A program made the position numbers and the translations under genes. From an uncultured Coriobacteriaceae bacterium (GTDB lineage Bacteria; Actinomycetota; Coriobacteriia; Coriobacteriales; Atopobiaceae), in assembly GCA_902795065.1 (NCBI GenBank), contig CADBJR010000014.1:59194-123193 (forward strand): a DNA stretch of 64,000 nucleotides, given 5' to 3'. A model generated the notes under the pieces. That model made no database searches, had not been told where the DNA came from, and saw only the letters and a program-made list of their open reading frames with translations. Of the stretch, positions 33,388-41,696 are shown piece after piece. Within the stretch, counting starts at the first letter, position 1. Each line of letters opens with the position of its first letter.

Positions 33388-34308
33388 CTAGAACCCCAGC
33401 ATCCTGACCTCGGGCTCGAGGCGCACGCCGAATTGGCGCTCCACCTCGTCCTGCACATGGGCGATAAGCGCGCAGACATCGGCTGCCGTGGCGCCGCCCA
33501 TGTTGACGACGAAACCCGCATGCTTGGATGAGACCGCCGCGCCGCCCAGCTGGAAGCCCTTGAGCCCTGCGTCGGAGATGAGCTTGCCCGCGAAATAGCC
33601 CTCGGGACGCTTGAAGGTCGAGCCCGCGCTCGGCAGCTCGAGCGGCTGCTTGGACGTGCGCTGCTCGGTGAGGTCGTCCATCGTGGCGCGGATCTGGGAG
33701 GGGTCGCCGGGGGTCAGTGCGAACGTGGCGGAGACGACGACCATGTCGTCGTCGGCAATGCGGCTGTGGCGGTACCCGAGGTCGAGCTCGCCGACGGGCA
33801 GCGTCTCGAAGCTGCCACCGTTGAGGACCGTGACCTCCTTGAGCACGTCGGCGATGCACCCGCCGTACGCGCCCGCGTTCATGAAGCAGGCGCCGCCCAC
33901 GGTGCCGGGGATACCGCACGCGAACTCGAGGCCGGAGAGGCCGTTCGTACAGGCCGCCTCGCTCGCATCTTTGAGCAGCGCGCCAGCCTGGCAGGTCAGC
34001 TCGCAGCCATCGACCGAGATACCGTCCATGCCCGAAAGGGCGATGATCACGCCCTTGAAGCCGTCGTCGGAGACGAGCAGGTTGGAGCCGGCGCCGAGCA
34101 CGAAGAACGGTTCTTCCACCTCGCGGCACAGCGCGATGCAGTCGCGCATCTCCTGCGCATCACCGGGTGTGACGAAGAGCGCAGCGGGACCGCCGATCTC
34201 GAAGGTCGTATGCGCGGAGAGGGGCTCGGCCGTACGGACATTCCCGTCTCCTGTGATTCGGCAGAGCCGCTGGGCGAGAAGATCGAGGTTCGTGCTGTTC
34301 TCAGACAT
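33388..34308 (-). CDS. murB: UDP-N-acetylenolpyruvoylglucosamine reductase
   Basis: MurB reduces UDP-GlcNAc-enolpyruvate to UDP-MurNAc with NADPH and FAD in peptidoglycan synthesis. The 306-residue protein has the FAD/PCMH domain (AHTTFEIGGPAALFV, GSNLLVSDDGF, GTVGGACFMNAGAYGG) and the C-terminal domain with GSTFKRPEGYFAGKLI, whose Ser is the proton donor, and NMGGATAADV. It matches the type II/Bacillus-like short MurB. ATG 34308 is supported by GGAGTACCC upstream. It stands as a single gene, divergent from the GntR regulator. Confidence 0.95.
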   Translation of the reverse strand: MSENSTNLDLLAQRLCRITGDGNVRTAEPLSAHTTFEIGGPAALFVTPGDAQEMRDCIALCREVEEPFFVLGAGSNLLVSDDGFKGVIIALSGMDGISVDGCELTCQAGALLKDASEAACTNGLSGLEFACGIPGTVGGACFMNAGAYGGCIADVLKEVTVLNGGSFETLPVGELDLGYRHSRIADDDMVVVSATFALTPGDPSQIRATMDDLTEQRTSKQPLELPSAGSTFKRPEGYFAGKLISDAGLKGFQLGGAAVSSKHAGFVVNMGGATAADVCALIAHVQDEVERQFGVRLEPEVRMLGF

Positions 34309-34465
34309 GGGTACTCCTTGTTCTAGCTGGCGCCACCAGTATACCAGTGACATGCTGTGGGCTGGCCGTCTCTCCCCATGCACACCTTCCTGGCAACCGG
34401 CAGCACAGATAGCGATGTAAATCCGTTCTTTTCCTATGATTCATGAGGTTGGCCGTGCCAAGCTG

Positions 34466-34489
34466 TTGTGATATGTCATCATAGAACAG
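34466..34489 (+). promoter_or_regulatory. Probable GntR operator before gntR
   Basis: TTGTGATA-N8-TAGAACAG lies 30 bp before the gntR start. It has the same layout and spacing as TTGTTATA-N8-TATAACAA before the PTS operon (41221-41244), differing at one core base in each half. Shared sites suggest one regulator for both promoters. Confidence 0.6.
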
Positions 34490-34518
34490 TAGTTGACCGC
34501 CACCTTTGGAGCAATGCG

Positions 34519-35256
34519 ATGAGCAACCAGCCCGACCTTCTCTATGCCCAGATAGAGCATGAAATCCGACAGAGAATCATCTCGGGAGAACTCTCGGTTG
34601 GAGAAAAGATCCCCACAGAGCTCGAGCTCTGCGAGAAGCATTCTGTGAGCCGTATCACTGTGAGAAGGGCGATTCAGAACCTCGTCGATGAGGGCATCCT
34701 GTACCGTCTTCGCGGGCGAGGCACATTCGTGTCGGCTCCAAAGCGCGAGATCCGCAAGGGAACGAAAAGCCATTTCGGCTACCACGCATTCTCCGAGAAC
34801 GGTCCGACGCCATGCCGCATCATCGAGAAGTGCCTGATCGAGGCCGACGAGAAGCTCGCGCGAAAGCTCTGCATCGACGTTAGGGAAGAGGTGCAGCTCG
34901 TCAAAAGGCTCATGTTCGAGGACAACCTTCCCATCGGCATCGACGAGGTCTACGTCCCCGTTTCGGTCATCCCCGACTTTCTCGACACCGTGCACGAGGA
35001 CGTACACCTCTACGAGCTACTCGAGAACCACTACGCCATCCAGGTGGGCGTGGAGGAGCTCAAGATCGATGTGGCCATTGCACGCGAGGACGAGGCAAAG
35101 CTGCTCTCGTGCATAAACGGGGCGCCGCTCTTCCTGCTCAACAAGACCATGCGCTCCAAAGACGGCACCCTCGTGCACTACTCGCGTTCGCTCCTCCGCG
35201 GCGACCGTGCGAGCTTTGTCTTCTCCATCCAGGACGGCCGCATCCTCGAGGGCTGA
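34519..35256 (+). CDS. GntR-family (HutC/UTRA) transcriptional regulator
   Basis: The 245-residue protein has an N-terminal GntR winged helix (YAQIEHEIRQRIISGELSVGEKIPTELELCEKHSVSRITVRRAIQNLVDEGILYRLRGRGTFV) and a C-terminal UTRA domain with the lyase-like fold (VKRLMFEDNLPIGIDEVYVPVSVIPDF). UTRA regulators sense a sugar phosphate or amino sugar and derepress a catabolic operon. ATG 34519 follows TTTGGAGC and is preferred over GTG/ATG upstream. The gene ends convergently to the PTS/aldolase operon; paired N8 palindromes upstream of both imply that it controls that operon and itself. Confidence 0.9.
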   Translation: MSNQPDLLYAQIEHEIRQRIISGELSVGEKIPTELELCEKHSVSRITVRRAIQNLVDEGILYRLRGRGTFVSAPKREIRKGTKSHFGYHAFSENGPTPCRIIEKCLIEADEKLARKLCIDVREEVQLVKRLMFEDNLPIGIDEVYVPVSVIPDFLDTVHEDVHLYELLENHYAIQVGVEELKIDVAIAREDEAKLLSCINGAPLFLLNKTMRSKDGTLVHYSRSLLRGDRASFVFSIQDGRILEG

Positions 35257-35280
35257 TTCCGCAAACAACGGCAATGCAGA

Positions 35281-35312
35281 GGCGGGGACGGTGAAGAGGG
35301 GCCGTCCCCGCC
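35281..35312. repeat. GGCGGGGACGG hairpin between gntR and sugar operon
   Basis: GGCGGGGACGG (35281-35291) and CCGTCCCCGCC (35302-35312) form an 11-bp stem with a 10-nt loop. No T run follows on either side. A related GGGGACGG-type hairpin lies at 37082-37113 inside the operon. It may act as bidirectional terminator or as a REP-like element. Confidence 0.6.
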
Positions 35313-35342
35313 TGATATTCCCCCATAGGGAGGTTATGGGGC

Positions 35343-36434
35343 TTATCCGAGCGCAGACATTCCCAGCGCGTTCGCTGCGCGCATGAGGCCGACCACACCG
35401 GCGACATCATGGATGTCCGCAGGGCTTGCCGACCATGATTCCGCTGCCAGAGCCGCCTCGGCAATCTTCTCGAGATCCTCCTGCGAGGGATCGAGACCGA
35501 GCGCCTCAAAGGTGATGGGGAGCCCGCAGGCAACGCACAGATCGAGCACGCGGCCGATCTCATCATCTGGATAGTCTTCGGCGATGAGCAGGCACAGCGT
35601 GCCAAACGCAACGCGCTCTCCGTGCATCGCGCGCTCTCCCTCGGGGATGGCGGTGATCGCGTTGCCGATAGCATGAGCTATGGAGCACCCCGCGTTCTCG
35701 AAACCAATGCCGGAGAGCAGGACATTGGCCTCGACCACGTTCTCGAAAGCGGGAGTCGGCGCCTTGACGTCGCAGGCGATGAGCGCTGCGGGACCATCGC
35801 GGAAGAGCGTATCGGCACAGGCACGTGCAATCGCGCGACCGGCAAGGGTCGCCCTTCCCTGCTCGGTGTCGCACCACACGTAGTTGGCGTGGCCCATGCG
35901 CTCGTTCGAGAGACCCTCGTAGTAGGTGGAGAGCGCGTCCCCGATTCCCGCAACGAGGAATCTGCGCGGGGCGGCTGAGATGACCTTCGTATCCACGAGC
36001 ACGAGATCGGGATTGGCCCGATGGATGACGATCTCGTTCATCTCCCCCTCGTCGGAATAGAGGATCGACATGGCGCTCGTGGGTGCATCGGTGGATGCGA
36101 TGGTGGGGCACACGACCAGCGCGATGCGCCTCTCCGAGGCGATCATCTTGGCAACGTCGATGACCTTCCCACCGCCCACGGCGATGATGGCATCAGCAGA
36201 GCCGATGCGCGCGGAAACCTCCTCGATGGACCGGTGGCTGATCTCCCCCTCGAAGAGCACGGTCTGGTAGGCGCCATCCTCGTATCCCGCGTAGAGAACG
36301 GGCGCGAGCAGGCCCTGCACGAACGAATCGACGAGGAACAGATGGTTTGATCCAAACCTATCGGCATAGCGGCGCACGTCCGCGAGCACCCCAGGCCCTT
36401 GGATGTAATGGCCCACCGAGCCCCAGCTACGCAT
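35343..36434 (-). CDS. gldA: Glycerol-dehydrogenase-like iron/zinc alcohol dehydrogenase
   Basis: The 363-residue protein matches GldA-type group III dehydrogenases: an N-terminal nucleotide domain (FLVDSFVQGLLAPVL, AIIAVGGGKVIDVAK, PTIASTDAPTSAMSILYS) and a C-terminal metal domain with GCSIAHAIGNAI and HGERVAFGTL holding the metal-binding His. The family interconverts glycerol and dihydroxyacetone with NAD. It is the last gene of the PTS operon, starting inside the aldolase gene (8-nt overlap). In E. coli gldA adjoins fsaB, the same pairing as here. ATG 36434 is preferred over GTG 36443. Confidence 0.85.
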   Translation of the reverse strand: MRSWGSVGHYIQGPGVLADVRRYADRFGSNHLFLVDSFVQGLLAPVLYAGYEDGAYQTVLFEGEISHRSIEEVSARIGSADAIIAVGGGKVIDVAKMIASERRIALVVCPTIASTDAPTSAMSILYSDEGEMNEIVIHRANPDLVLVDTKVISAAPRRFLVAGIGDALSTYYEGLSNERMGHANYVWCDTEQGRATLAGRAIARACADTLFRDGPAALIACDVKAPTPAFENVVEANVLLSGIGFENAGCSIAHAIGNAITAIPEGERAMHGERVAFGTLCLLIAEDYPDDEIGRVLDLCVACGLPITFEALGLDPSQEDLEKIAEAALAAESWSASPADIHDVAGVVGLMRAANALGMSALG

Positions 36435-37059
36435 TGCGAACACCTCTTTCCTGACACGCCATGGACTTGAGCATGGCGAGATCGACGGTCACATTCTGGG
36501 CACCTGCCATGAGCGCGCGCTCCACATCGCCCGGGGTCTTGAGCGATGCCGCGCACACCATGCAATCGATGCCTTGCTTGTCGAACGCCTGCCTGATGGC
36601 ACGCACGACGCCGATGCCGTCGCCGCCGCGCTTATCGAGGCGGCTCACATACACGGCGACGCAGACCGCCCCGGCTGCGGCGGCGAGAAGCGCCTGGTTC
36701 ACATCGAACACCGCCGTGCACGATGCCCTGATGCCGAGATTCTTGAGGTCCGGGATGGCCTTGTACCCCTCGGGGCAGGCGGGGATCTTCACGAGCGTGT
36801 TGCCGGGAATCTCGCGAACGATGCGCAGCGCATCCTCCACCATCTCCCCGCTGGTATCTCCCAGCACCTCGAGGTAGAACGGCACCTCGTCACCGATGGC
36901 GGCGCGTATCTCACGCGAACGCGAGAGAAAGGTCGCACGGCCACCCGCAAGATCCTTCGCGGCGACCGAGGGATTGTCTGCATAGCAGTTAACGGGGAAG
37001 AGCGCCGAGGCCTCTCGAATCTCATCGATGTCGAACGTTACCAGGCAGAATTCGAGCAT
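36427..37059 (-). CDS. Fructose-6-phosphate aldolase/transaldolase-like protein (copy 2)
   Basis: The 210-residue protein is a short transaldolase of the FSA/TalC type, with the Schiff-base Lys in NTLVKIPACPEGYKAI (about K84), DVNQALLAAAAGAVCVAVYVSRLDKRGGDG and the C-terminal VDLAMLKSM. FSA enzymes cleave fructose-6-phosphate to dihydroxyacetone and glyceraldehyde-3-phosphate; close relatives act as transaldolases. It is the penultimate gene of the operon, preceded by a paralogous aldolase and overlapping gldA-like by 8 nt. The two copies differ enough to suggest distinct substrates. Confidence 0.88.
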   Translation of the reverse strand: MLEFCLVTFDIDEIREASALFPVNCYADNPSVAAKDLAGGRATFLSRSREIRAAIGDEVPFYLEVLGDTSGEMVEDALRIVREIPGNTLVKIPACPEGYKAIPDLKNLGIRASCTAVFDVNQALLAAAAGAVCVAVYVSRLDKRGGDGIGVVRAIRQAFDKQGIDCMVCAASLKTPGDVERALMAGAQNVTVDLAMLKSMACQERGVRNA

Positions 37060-37081
37060 GGAGGTTCCTCCTTCAAAGGTT

Positions 37082-37113
37082 GGCCCCGTCCCCAGGGGGG
37101 TGCGGACGGGGCC
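37082..37113. repeat. GGCCCCGTCC/GGACGGGGCC intercistronic hairpin
   Basis: GGCCCCGTCC (37082-37091) and GGACGGGGCC (37104-37113) form a 10-bp stem between the two aldolase genes. No T run follows in the gene direction, so it is more likely an RNA-stability or processing element, or a REP-like repeat, than a terminator. Confidence 0.55.
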
Positions 37114-37136
37114 TTACTGGAGGGGATGTGCGGTTC

Positions 37137-37835
37137 TTAGGAAACCATGTTGGCGATGCGGACGCCGACGCCGAACAGGCCTTCCCAGTCGGATTTGAAC
37201 GTCTCGAGCGTTGCCGCCGTCATGGGATGCACGGCCATCTGCTCGAGAAGATCGAGGTTGAGGGCGATGTTGTCGGCACCAGCCTCGATGGCGCGCTCCA
37301 CTTCGCCCGCGCTCTTGATGGAGGCAGCGCTCACGATGCAGTCGATGCCGTGATCGAGGAACGCCTGCTTGATGCGGCGGACGGTCTCGATGCCGTTGCC
37401 GCCGTTGCGGTCGAGCCTGCTCACGTACACTGCCACGTACTCTGCGCCTGCAAGGGCAGCGAGCATGGCCTGGTTGAACGTGTAGACCGCCGTGCACGAG
37501 GTGCGGATTCCCTCGGCCTTGAGCGCGGCGATGGCCTTGTAGCCCTCGGGACAGGCGGGAATCTTCACGAGCGTGTTGCCGGTAACGGCTGCGACCATGG
37601 CGCGGGCATCCTCCACGAGCTCTTCGGCCGTATCGCCCATGGCCTCGAGGAAGAAGGGCAGCTCGTCGCCGATGACTTCGCGGATGTCGCGGGCGTTCTG
37701 GATGAACGACTTTCCCGTGCCCTTGAGGCAATTGACCGCGATGGTCGGGTTCATGCTGTAGCAACCCAGAGGGTAAACCTTGCTGGCGGCCTTCACCATC
37801 TCGAGGTCGCCGGTGTCGAGGCAGAATTCAAGCAT
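37137..37835 (-). CDS. Fructose-6-phosphate aldolase/transaldolase-like protein (copy 1)
   Basis: The 232-residue protein is an FSA/TalC-type aldolase: MLEFCLDTGDLEMVKAASKVYPLGCYSMNPTI, the Schiff-base Lys in NTLVKIPACPEGYKAI, and AAEYVAVYVSRLDRNGG-like segments. It starts 9 nt after the PTS IID stop. It is about 22 residues longer than its partner downstream, mostly at the C-terminus (EQMAVHPMTAATLETFKSDWEGLF), as in the FSA family where this helix helps the decamer form. A role in cleaving the phosphorylated sugar brought in by the PTS is inferred. Confidence 0.88.
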   Translation of the reverse strand: MLEFCLDTGDLEMVKAASKVYPLGCYSMNPTIAVNCLKGTGKSFIQNARDIREVIGDELPFFLEAMGDTAEELVEDARAMVAAVTGNTLVKIPACPEGYKAIAALKAEGIRTSCTAVYTFNQAMLAALAGAEYVAVYVSRLDRNGGNGIETVRRIKQAFLDHGIDCIVSAASIKSAGEVERAIEAGADNIALNLDLLEQMAVHPMTAATLETFKSDWEGLFGVGVRIANMVS

Positions 37836-37844
37836 GCTCCACCC

Positions 37845-38666
37845 CTAACCGAAGATCCCGAGCAGGCCGGCGACGACGCCGATGACCATGATGCCGATGA
37901 TCTGCGTGAGCACGGGCACGCCCTTCTTGTTGAGCGCGTAGAGCGCACCGAGAGCGCACACGGGAAGCAGACGCGGGAAGATGGAGTCGAAGGTCTCCTG
38001 GAGGGAGAACATCGTGCCGTTGATATCGAACGCGATGGGCGTGGTGAGGCTCACGTTGGTCGCCACCATGGCGCCGATCACCATGAGTCCCACGATGGAG
38101 AGCGCGGTGGTGAGCTTGTGCATAACGTCGGCGTCGGAGATCTTCCCGATGATGTTGGCGCCGAGGCTGTAGCCGTACTTCACGCCGAGCCAGCGGAGGG
38201 CGATGGTGGGAATGTTGTAGATGAGCAGGAAGAGCAGGGGGCCTGCGAGCGAACCGCTCATGCAGAGGCCCGCGGCGATGCCGGTGGCGATGATGCGCAG
38301 CGTACCCCCGATGAGGGAGTCGCCGATGCCTGCAAGCGGTCCCATGAGCGCGACCTTCATGGAGGAGATGGACGAGGTGTCGAATTCCTCGTTGTTTGCG
38401 TTCTCCTCCTCCATGGCGGCGGAGATGCCGGCGATGAGGGGCTGCATGGTGGTCTGGCAGTTGTAGAACTCGAGATGGCGCTTGTATGCGGCGATACGGT
38501 CCTCGCGGTTGTCGTAAAGCTTCTTGATGGTGGGGATCATCGCGAATGCGAAAGCCATGTGCTGCTGACGCTCGAAGTGCCAGGCGTGGCTCGTGGTGAA
38601 GGTGCGCCAGAAGATGCTGTTGAGCTCTTTCTGGGTAAGCTTCTTCTCATTAGAACTCGTTGTCAT
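37845..38666 (-). CDS. PTS mannose/fructose/sorbose family IID component
   Basis: The 273-residue membrane protein shows the ManZ pattern: KLTQKELNSIFWRTFTTSHAWHFERQQHMAFAFAMIP near the N-terminus, FYNCQTTMQPLIAGISAAMEEENAN, then MGPLAGIGDSLIGGTLRIIATG, with membrane segments in the C-terminal half. With IIC it forms the sugar channel of the PTS. Its ATG lies 17 nt inside the IIC gene, so both are translated together. Closest annotated substrates in the family are mannose, sorbose, N-acetylgalactosamine and fructose-derived sugars; the actual one is unknown. Confidence 0.92.
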   Translation of the reverse strand: MTTSSNEKKLTQKELNSIFWRTFTTSHAWHFERQQHMAFAFAMIPTIKKLYDNREDRIAAYKRHLEFYNCQTTMQPLIAGISAAMEEENANNEEFDTSSISSMKVALMGPLAGIGDSLIGGTLRIIATGIAAGLCMSGSLAGPLLFLLIYNIPTIALRWLGVKYGYSLGANIIGKISDADVMHKLTTALSIVGLMVIGAMVATNVSLTTPIAFDINGTMFSLQETFDSIFPRLLPVCALGALYALNKKGVPVLTQIIGIMVIGVVAGLLGIFG

Positions 38667-39429
38667 CGTCAACCTCCGCAGCTACGATCTGGGAATCCTT
38701 GGGAATGAAGATGTGGGCCATGTACAGCACGCCGACGATCACGAGGGCGAAGCAGACGATACCCAGGGTGGGGACGCCGAGGTAGGCAGCCAGCAGGAAG
38801 CCCAGCAGCAGGAAGACTGCGGTCTCCTTGGATGCGATCATGGTGATGAGCTGCGCAAAACCGACGGCGGGAAGGATGCCGGTGGCGATGGCGATGCCGG
38901 TGGTGAGCCAGGCGGGAATGGCTGCCACGAAGGCCGAGACCGCGTCGCCGCCGAACATGAATGCCACGAAGGCGATCACGGCGAAGGTGACATCGAAGAT
39001 GAAGCCGTTGGCAAGGAAGATCATGGTGATGCCGCGGTCGTTGTCGTCCTCCGCAAAACGGTCCGCGGAACGGGCCATGATGGGCGTGATAACGCCGTAG
39101 AACAGGTTCACGATGAACGCCGAGAGCACGGCGGCGGGCATGGCGATGGTGACGGCGGTATCGATGCCGTTGCCCGTGGTGATGGCGAATGCGGTGCCGA
39201 GCACCGAGCCCACGATCATATCGGGCGGAATGGAGGCGCCGATGGCCTGCATGCCCATGAACACGAGCTCGAGTGAGAAACCGATGATGGTGCCGGTTGC
39301 GGCGTCGCCGAGTGCGAGGCCGACCAGAGCCCCGAGGACGATCGGGCGACCGAGCATGGCGGTGCCGACGAAGTAGTCGGCCTTGCCGATGAACACGATG
39401 AGCCCTATGAGAAACGCTTGGAATGCCAT
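38650..39429 (-). CDS. PTS mannose/fructose/sorbose family IIC component
   Basis: The 259-residue membrane protein has about seven to eight hydrophobic segments. It begins FQAFLIGLIVFIGKADYFVGTAMLGRPIVLG and includes LVFMGMQAIGASIPPDMIVG, the ManY-type motif, and ITTGNGIDTAVTIAMP. IIC carries the sugar pathway across the membrane together with IID. The C-terminus (EVDDDNEF) extends into the IID gene. The upstream IIB gene ends 29 nt away. Confidence 0.92.
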   Translation of the reverse strand: MAFQAFLIGLIVFIGKADYFVGTAMLGRPIVLGALVGLALGDAATGTIIGFSLELVFMGMQAIGASIPPDMIVGSVLGTAFAITTGNGIDTAVTIAMPAAVLSAFIVNLFYGVITPIMARSADRFAEDDNDRGITMIFLANGFIFDVTFAVIAFVAFMFGGDAVSAFVAAIPAWLTTGIAIATGILPAVGFAQLITMIASKETAVFLLLGFLLAAYLGVPTLGIVCFALVIVGVLYMAHIFIPKDSQIVAAEVDDDNEF

Positions 39430-39458
39430 TGCTTTTCCCTTTCTTGTTGAGCTGATTC

Positions 39459-39932
39459 CTACAGGTCGGATTCGGAGATGACGAGTTTCTTGTCCTTTGC
39501 GACTTGTCTGACTTCCACCTCGATCCCGTCGCGAATGAGCCCGCGCACGAGCTCGCGCTCGTCGTCGTTCAGATGGACGGCGATTCCGAGCGACTTGGTG
39601 GTGTCCTCCTTCTTCTCGGTCCCGCCGAGGTTCAGCGAGCCGATGCCGCACGCACGCGCGATGCGCTCAGCATCTGCAACGCATCCCGCGACGATGAGAA
39701 GGTCGTACTTGTCGGTAACGCCGCTCGTGATGGCGGCAATCGAATCATCGACGCTCTTGATGACGAGCTTCACGCCTGAAGGCTTCGCGAGGCGCATGGT
39801 CTTCATCCGGATCTCGTCCTTCGCAACGGAATCCGAGACGACAAGGATGGCGTTGGCACCGAGCGTATGGCACCACGAGAACGCCACCTGGCCATGCAGC
39901 AGTCGATGGTCCACTCTCAGCAGCTTGATCAT
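39459..39932 (-). CDS. PTS mannose/fructose/sorbose family IIB component
   Basis: This 157-residue cytosolic protein matches ManX IIB/LevE: MIKLLRVDHRLLHGQVAFSW with the phosphorylated His at position 14, followed by GANAILVVSDSVAKDEIRM and the C-terminal MHLNDDERE-like segment. It passes phosphate from IIA to the incoming sugar. A 11-nt gap separates it from the isomerase gene before it in the operon. In this cluster IIA and IIB are separate proteins, as in sorbose and levan systems. Confidence 0.92.
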   Translation of the reverse strand: MIKLLRVDHRLLHGQVAFSWCHTLGANAILVVSDSVAKDEIRMKTMRLAKPSGVKLVIKSVDDSIAAITSGVTDKYDLLIVAGCVADAERIARACGIGSLNLGGTEKKEDTTKSLGIAVHLNDDERELVRGLIRDGIEVEVRQVAKDKKLVISESDL

Positions 39933-39943
39933 CGTTCCTCCCT

Positions 39944-40798
39944 CTAACGTGCGCTTTCAGCGCGGGTTATTTCACCGAGGCACTTCTCGAACAGCACCTT
40001 GGTCTCTTCCATGTAGATTGCGGGATCGCGGAAGCTCATGGGATGGACGTATTCCATCGAGAAACCCCCCGCATAGTCATTTGCTGCGAAGACCGCAAGG
40101 TCGGCGGCCATGTCACGCGCTCCATGGCCCCAGGGCATATGGCCGGTGGGGGTTCCGTCGATGAAGTGGCAGTGCACAAGATCCCGACCGAACGCATCGA
40201 ACCACCGGCCGATGGTCTCCCCCGCATTCCCCATTGCGCCGAAGTCCAGCGTGAGCTTGAGGTTCTCTCGATTCACGCGGTCCTTGAGGGCTGCGATATC
40301 CGCGATGGTGGGGGCGACCTGAGAGGAGACGGTCCAGATGCTCTCGAGGGCCAACGTGATGCCGCGGGGGGCGGCGTAGTCGGCAAGATGGGCGAGCATG
40401 GACGCGCTGCGGGTGCGGGCGTCTTCGACGGGCTCGTCGTAGTAGTTCCATCCCGGAGTCACCAGCACGAGGGGCGAACCGACGAGCGCTGCAAGATCGA
40501 TGACCCGCTCGAAATAGGCGCGGGTGTTGGCGATGAGGAGCTCTCCCCGTGCGGCGATGTTATTCGGCTTGGGGTTGTTCTGCTCCCCGCAGATGCAGGC
40601 GAGCTTCACGCCGTACTCCCCCATGAGCGCCTGCAGTCGGGCGGGATCCTCGCTGTACTGCGCATTGATGAGGAAGTGCTGCGGGCAGAGCCAGAGCTCT
40701 GCGGATGAGAAGCCGTGCTCGGCGCAGGCTGCGAAGAACGCCTCGAGCTCGTAATAGCGCCAGTTGATGTTCATGGGATAGAGGCTGGCGGCGTCCAT
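39944..40798 (-). CDS. Sugar phosphate isomerase/epimerase (AP_endonuc_2 TIM barrel)
   Basis: The 284-residue protein has the xylose-isomerase-like TIM barrel typical of sugar isomerases and epimerases: MNINWRYYELEAFFAACAEHGFSSAELWLCPQH, CICGEQNN, GSPLVLVTPGWNYYD, LALESIWTV with the metal-binding Glu, LKLTLDFGAMGNAGE with Asp and VHCHFIDG with His. It has a place to convert the imported sugar phosphate to a form the FSA-type aldolases cut. Its ATG is 1 nt beyond the IIA stop (TAAGATG), so the two are coupled. Substrate not known. Confidence 0.85.
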   Translation of the reverse strand: MDAASLYPMNINWRYYELEAFFAACAEHGFSSAELWLCPQHFLINAQYSEDPARLQALMGEYGVKLACICGEQNNPKPNNIAARGELLIANTRAYFERVIDLAALVGSPLVLVTPGWNYYDEPVEDARTRSASMLAHLADYAAPRGITLALESIWTVSSQVAPTIADIAALKDRVNRENLKLTLDFGAMGNAGETIGRWFDAFGRDLVHCHFIDGTPTGHMPWGHGARDMAADLAVFAANDYAGGFSMEYVHPMSFRDPAIYMEETKVLFEKCLGEITRAESAR

Positions 40799-40799
40799 C

Positions 40800-41210
40800 T
40801 TAGAAATCCTCTGCTTCCTCGGCGGATGCGGCAAAATCGTTGCAGAGGAGGATGGCCTCGCAGCACTCCCCTATCGCCTCCTCGATATCCTGTGCAGCCA
40901 GCTCATCAGACGAGAGCAGCTGGATGAGCAGGGGCATGTTCATGCCGCATACGAGGAAGAACTCGTGGTCGGCGAGCGCTGCCATGAACTCGTTGTTCAC
41001 CGAGCCGCCGAAGATGTCCGTCACCACGACGACCGTCTCACCAGGAGCAAACGTGGCAAGAAGGTCCTCAACCTGATCGTGAGCCGAGACGTCGGGATCG
41101 ATGTAGGCGCAAAGGGTTTCGACATTGTCGAGCTGTCCGAGGATGATCTGGAGGGTGTCCTTCATCCCTTCGGCGAGATGGCCATGTGACGCAAGAACGA
41201 AACGGGGCAC
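40800..41210 (-). CDS. PTS mannose family IIA component
   Basis: The 136-residue protein is a ManX IIA-type domain: MPRFVLASHGHLAEGMKDTLQIILG with the active His at position 9 or 11, then VVVVTDIFGGSVNNEF and a GMNMPLLIQLL strand. It takes phosphate from HPr. It is the first gene of the operon and lies directly downstream of the TTGTTATA-N8-TATAACAA operator. The next gene starts one base after its stop. Confidence 0.92.
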   Translation of the reverse strand: MPRFVLASHGHLAEGMKDTLQIILGQLDNVETLCAYIDPDVSAHDQVEDLLATFAPGETVVVVTDIFGGSVNNEFMAALADHEFFLVCGMNMPLLIQLLSSDELAAQDIEEAIGECCEAILLCNDFAASAEEAEDF

Positions 41211-41220
41211 TTGAACTCCT

Positions 41221-41244
41221 TTGTTATACGTTGTCCTATAACAA
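41221..41244 (-). promoter_or_regulatory. Palindromic GntR operator upstream of PTS operon
   Basis: TTGTTATA (41221-41228), N8, TATAACAA (41237-41244) is a perfect palindrome 11 bp before the IIA start. Further half sites lie at 41267-41274 (CATAACAA) and 41298-41305 (TTGTTATA). The gntR promoter carries a near copy with identical spacing at 34466-34489. Confidence 0.7.
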
Positions 41245-41314
41245 TATCTGAGATGATATTACAACGCATAACAAAGTCAAGAAGTATTTTGTCTTATTTG
41301 TTATATATCTTTGC

Positions 41315-41602
41315 TTATCGCCCGTGAGAGGTGAGGTGCCAGCCGCCGCAGAACTCGCACTTGTAGCAGGTGAGGCCGCGCACGCCCCGGTCGGCGGACC
41401 GCGCGATGGCATCCTGCGCGTCGAGCTTCGTGTCGTAGCGGTTCTTGCGGTCGCAGCTCTTCTTCCGATACGCCCCCTCTCGCGTGGCCTCGAGCTCCTC
41501 CTGAGCGCGCTCCGCCCGCTCGAACAGGCCGTCCAAGCTGCCGAAACCCGCTTCGAACTCCTCGCGCTGGCGTTTCGCCGCAGAGCGTTTCCTGCTGGTC
41601 AT
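41315..41602 (-). CDS. Small Cys/His-rich protein
   Basis: This short protein (about 95 residues from ATG 41602; GTG 41617 is also possible) has a charged, helical N-terminal part (SRKRSAAKRQREEFEAGF, then a Glu-rich stretch) and a C-terminal zinc-ribbon-like module with CYKCEFCGGWHLTSH. A third Cys occurs upstream in KKSCDRKNRYDTK. The ending CxxCxxWHLTS is shared by many small actinobacterial and phage proteins of unknown role. The ribosome site GGGGGAGG is very close to ATG 41602, so the start is uncertain. It lies between the PTS operon promoter and purL, on the opposite strand to purL. Confidence 0.65.
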   Translation of the reverse strand: MTSRKRSAAKRQREEFEAGFGSLDGLFERAERAQEELEATREGAYRKKSCDRKNRYDTKLDAQDAIARSADRGVRGLTCYKCEFCGGWHLTSHGR

Positions 41603-41696
41603 TTCCTCCCCCGTCACTTCGAGACGAAGTGTGATCCATCACGTGACAGTGTAGAATAGAAGTGTTGCATGCATCCCGCGAGAAAGGCGAAACCCC

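Noticed and set aside
37082..37113. Terminator inside the PTS operon
   Set aside because: The stem is strong but no T run follows in the direction of transcription, and the downstream genes clearly belong to the operon.
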